From the NCBI GenBank assembly GCA_021792815.1, contig JAJYTX010000126.1, forward strand, positions 1 to 7,228: 7,228 nucleotides of DNA, in the 5' to 3' direction. The stretch's first letter is position 1. The number at the start of each line of letters is the position of its first letter. The position numbers were made by a program, and so were the translations under genes. This DNA comes from Pseudomonadota bacterium (lineage in GTDB: Bacteria; Pseudomonadota; Gammaproteobacteria; Steroidobacterales; Steroidobacteraceae). Shown here piece after piece: positions 4,869-7,228 of this stretch. The notes below the pieces were generated by a model. It was not told where the DNA came from. It ran no database searches and saw only the letters and a list, made by a program, of their open reading frames with translations.

Positions 4869-7228
4869 TCAGTCCGACAGCGGCGTTTGTCCCGCCGCGC
4901 TCAACCGCTGATCGAGCCGCGGCACGTCCACCTGCTCGACGTGCTGCCACTGCGTGAGCGTCGCCTTCAACTCGCGCGAGAGGGTCGCATACGCGCTCAA
5001 CGCATCCGGGCTGGGAGCCGCGTCCGAGCCGTCTACGGCTCGTTCGAGGTGACGGAGGTCCTGCGAGAGCATCACGAAGCTCTGGACATTGCGCGGCGGC
5101 CGCCCCCCGAAAGACGAGTGGTGATTCGGGAAAGCCCGGGCCCCGGACAGGTTGCGCACTGTTGCATGGAGCGTGGCCATCGCCCCGCGCACGGCGCCGC
5201 CCGAGGCCATGCGGCGGTCGAGCGCCTCGAGCAGTTTCACCGCCGCGCCGATCGCGGTATCGGCCTGGAGCCGGGCCTGTTCAACCTTGCGCGCCAGCTC
5301 GAACTGGCGCTGAAAGGCCGCTTGCGACACGTGGGTGCGCGGATCGGGCCGCACGGTCAACGGCTGCCGATAGCTCGCCCCCCCCACGGCCAGCTCGACC
5401 GTGTAGCGTCCCGGCGGCGCCCAGACGCCGGCCTGCTGCGGTCCCTGGTCATTCGGCGCCACAGGCCTCGCGTAGCGAAGATCCCACACCATGCGCTGCA
5501 TGCCGGGCAGAGCCGAAGGAATCATCGGCGGCTGCACCCACTGCGGGGCATAGTCCAATGTTGCCGGGTTCGGCGGCGCCACGCGCTCGGCGCTGCTGTA
5601 GCGACGCACCACTCTGTCGTGAGCATTCAGGATGGTCACCGTGACGGGGCCCTTGACGCCGCCCGGTAACACGTAGTCGATGATGGCGCCGTTCGGAGGA
5701 TTGGCCGCCATGGGCTCGTCCTTGGGGAAGGGCGTGCCCGTGAATCCCTGGGGCCGTACGCGGATGGCCACGGCGGGCCTGAACAGGGTCACGGCGCCCC
5801 GACGGACACGGCTCATCTGACGCAGCGCGCTGATGTCATCCATGATCCAGATGCCTCTGCCGTGCGTGGCGATCACCAGGTCATCGTCATGCACCTTGAG
5901 GTCGCGCACCGAGGTCACCGGCAGGTTCTGCTGCAAGGACTGCCAGCGCGCCCCGTCATCGAACGACACGAACACCCCGTACTCGGTGCCCGCATACAGC
6001 AGGCCGGGCCTGACCGGGTCCTCGCGCACCACGTTGACGAAGTCGTGACGCGGAATACCGCGGGTGATCAGCGTCCACGTCCTGCCGTCATTGTGCGTCA
6101 CATAAATGTACGGCGTCTCGTCATCCAGGCGGTGCCGGTCTATGGCGAGGTAGGCGGTGCCGCGCCGGAAATGCGACAGCTCGATGCCCGCCACCTTGGA
6201 CCACGGGGTGAGTGTCTTCGGCGTGACGTTAATCCAGTGCGCGCCGCCGTCCTGCGTGCGCCATACCAAGCCGTCGTCGGTGCCGACCCAGATGACACGG
6301 GTGCTGAACGGAGACGGGGCAATCGAGTAGATCACCCCGGAGCGCTTGCCGACGTGAGGGTTGTCAGCCGCGGTCACCGGTCCGAGATTGGGCGGCACAC
6401 CGGGGTTCCTGCGCGTCAGGTCCGGGCTGATACGCCGCCAGTGCAGCCCGCCGTCCGCGGTGCTGAACAGCCGCTGATTGGCAAAGTACAGTGTCCGGTG
6501 ATCGTAAGGCGAGAACACCAGGGGAAGCGTCCAGGCGGTACGGTAATGCGCGTCGGGGTAGGCGAGCGTCGGATCGACCTCGCGCACCTGCCCGGTGCGC
6601 AGGTCGAGCTTCGACACGCCGGTGGTTTCATCCGTTGCATCGCCGTAGATGATGTCGGGGTTGCGGGGATCCGGAGCGATCATGCCGTTCTCTCCGCCCG
6701 GGTCAATCTCGCGAAACTGCTCCATGGTGATGCCGTCGTAGCCCATGGTGCGGCTCGGCAGCATGACCGCGCCGGAATCCTGCTGCGCTCCATACACCCG
6801 GAATGGAAAGTGGTTGTCCGTGCTGATGTGATAGATCTGCGCGGTCGGCTGGTTGTACCAGCTGCTCCAGGTCTTGCCGCCGTCGAGCGTGACCTGCGCA
6901 CCCTGGTCGCTGCCGAGGATCATGCGATGGGTGTCCGTCGGATCGATCCACAGCTGGTGGAAGTCATCGCCGGTCGGATCGCCTTTGAGCGCGATGAAGT
7001 GCGCACCGCCGTCATCGGACCTCAGCACGATGGTGTTCATGACGTACAGCCGGTTGGCATCGCTCGGATCGACGGCGAGGGCGCAGAAATACCAGCCGCG
7101 ACCGAAGATGCGCCGGTCCCGCGACACGTGGCGCCAGTGCACCCCGCCGTCATCGGAACGATACAGTCCGCCGGTCTTCCAGGTGCCGGCGACCAGGGCA
7201 TAGAGCCGATCGGGGCGGGTCGGGGCAA
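4869..7228 (-). CDS. Large Asp-box (BNR/sortilin-like) beta-propeller protein, N-terminus missing
   Basis: The reading frame is open from the right edge of the window to the TGA at 4869-4871, giving 785 residues; the start and any signal peptide lie beyond 7228. The GTG at 7142 is not the start, because the frame upstream of it still encodes propeller sequence (a complete Asp-box at 7134-7157). Seven Asp-box motifs of the S/T-x-D-x-G-x-x-W/F type are visible, the signature of BNR or sortilin-type propellers, with DPS/DPT-type turns between them and the HGRGIWIMDD segment (near 5840-5880) that often closes such proteins. A beta-sandwich of the FlgD Ig-like kind follows (APPGRYTVELAVGG, near 5385-5430), then an alpha-helical C-terminal region rich in Ala, Arg and Gln. 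Proteins of this type, about 1,000 residues long, are often annotated as glycosyl hydrolase or exo-sialidase, but no sialidase catalytic residues could be identified here. Export to periplasm or surface is likely by family; function unknown. It is convergent with ogt and unrelated to it. Confidence 0.85.
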   Translation of the reverse strand, partial: APTRPDRLYALVAGTWKTGGLYRSDDGGVHWRHVSRDRRIFGRGWYFCALAVDPSDANRLYVMNTIVLRSDDGGAHFIALKGDPTGDDFHQLWIDPTDTHRMILGSDQGAQVTLDGGKTWSSWYNQPTAQIYHISTDNHFPFRVYGAQQDSGAVMLPSRTMGYDGITMEQFREIDPGGENGMIAPDPRNPDIIYGDATDETTGVSKLDLRTGQVREVDPTLAYPDAHYRTAWTLPLVFSPYDHRTLYFANQRLFSTADGGLHWRRISPDLTRRNPGVPPNLGPVTAADNPHVGKRSGVIYSIAPSPFSTRVIWVGTDDGLVWRTQDGGAHWINVTPKTLTPWSKVAGIELSHFRRGTAYLAIDRHRLDDETPYIYVTHNDGRTWTLITRGIPRHDFVNVVREDPVRPGLLYAGTEYGVFVSFDDGARWQSLQQNLPVTSVRDLKVHDDDLVIATHGRGIWIMDDISALRQMSRVRRGAVTLFRPAVAIRVRPQGFTGTPFPKDEPMAANPPNGAIIDYVLPGGVKGPVTVTILNAHDRVVRRYSSAERVAPPNPATLDYAPQWVQPPMIPSALPGMQRMVWDLRYARPVAPNDQGPQQAGVWAPPGRYTVELAVGGASYRQPLTVRPDPRTHVSQAAFQRQFELARKVEQARLQADTAIGAAVKLLEALDRRMASGGAVRGAMATLHATVRNLSGARAFPNHHSSFGGRPPRNVQSFVMLSQDLRHLERAVDGSDAAPSPDALSAYATLSRELKATLTQWQHVEQVDVPRLDQRLSAAGQTPLSD
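5943..7157 (-). repeat. Seven Asp-box motifs in the beta-propeller protein
   Basis: Read in the protein's direction the motifs are SDDGGVHW (7134-7157), SDDGGAHF (6996-7019), TLDGGKTW (6867-6890), STADGGLHW (6438-6464), TQDGGAHW (6234-6257), THNDGRTW (6075-6098) and SFDDGARW (5943-5966). Each marks a turn between strands of a propeller blade. Spacing is about 130-200 bases except for a gap of some 400 bases between the third and fourth, where the blades have no recognisable box. They are protein-level repeats; the DNA copies have diverged, so recent duplication is unlikely. Confidence 0.85.

Noticed and set aside
4887..5669. 260-codon + strand frame under the propeller gene
   Set aside because: Antisense to the C-terminal part of the propeller protein; composition is Arg/His-rich with no family signature.

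Overview
The window is GC-rich bacterial DNA (about two thirds G+C by eye) with closely packed genes. It most resembles a gammaproteobacterium of the Xanthomonadales or a neighbouring group. The main reason is the second gene: its substrate-pocket motif is that of the serine O-succinyltransferase branch of the MetX family, known mainly from Xanthomonas, Stenotrophomonas, Lysobacter and relatives, and it sits directly behind a cysteine synthase gene. The large Asp-box repeat protein on the other strand also fits that group but is not specific to it. The taxonomic guess is inference.

Layout. Positions 1-121 are a leader with several small inverted repeats ending in a good ribosome binding site. 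From 122 to 2208 lies a two-gene cysteine module on the + strand: a CysK-type PLP enzyme followed, almost without a gap, by a MetX-type serine O-succinyltransferase. Positions 2296-2580 encode a stand-alone PilZ domain protein (cyclic-di-GMP receptor type). From 2722 to 4760 lies an alkylation-repair pair on the + strand: an Ada N-terminal/AraC/AlkA fusion whose stop codon overlaps the start of an Ogt-type O6-methylguanine-DNA methyltransferase (ATGA). A gap of about 108 bases with a GC-rich hairpin separates this from a convergent, minus-strand gene for a large beta-propeller (Asp-box/BNR) protein, which runs off the right edge and so lacks its N-terminus.

How the genes work together. The first pair probably makes cysteine by activating serine with succinyl-CoA and then replacing the succinate with sulfide; a changed loop in the CysK protein fits a partner that is not CysE. 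The third and fourth + strand blocks are independent of this: PilZ is a signalling protein with no obvious partner here, and the AlkA fusion plus Ogt form a compact adaptive response in which a methyl-sensing regulator, a base glycosylase and a direct-reversal enzyme are encoded by two overlapping genes. The minus-strand protein is probably exported and of unknown function.

No mobile element, CRISPR array, tRNA or rRNA was seen. No entirely new system is evident; the most notable points are the cysteine module with its altered CysK loop, its structured leader, and the overlapping fusion-repair operon.
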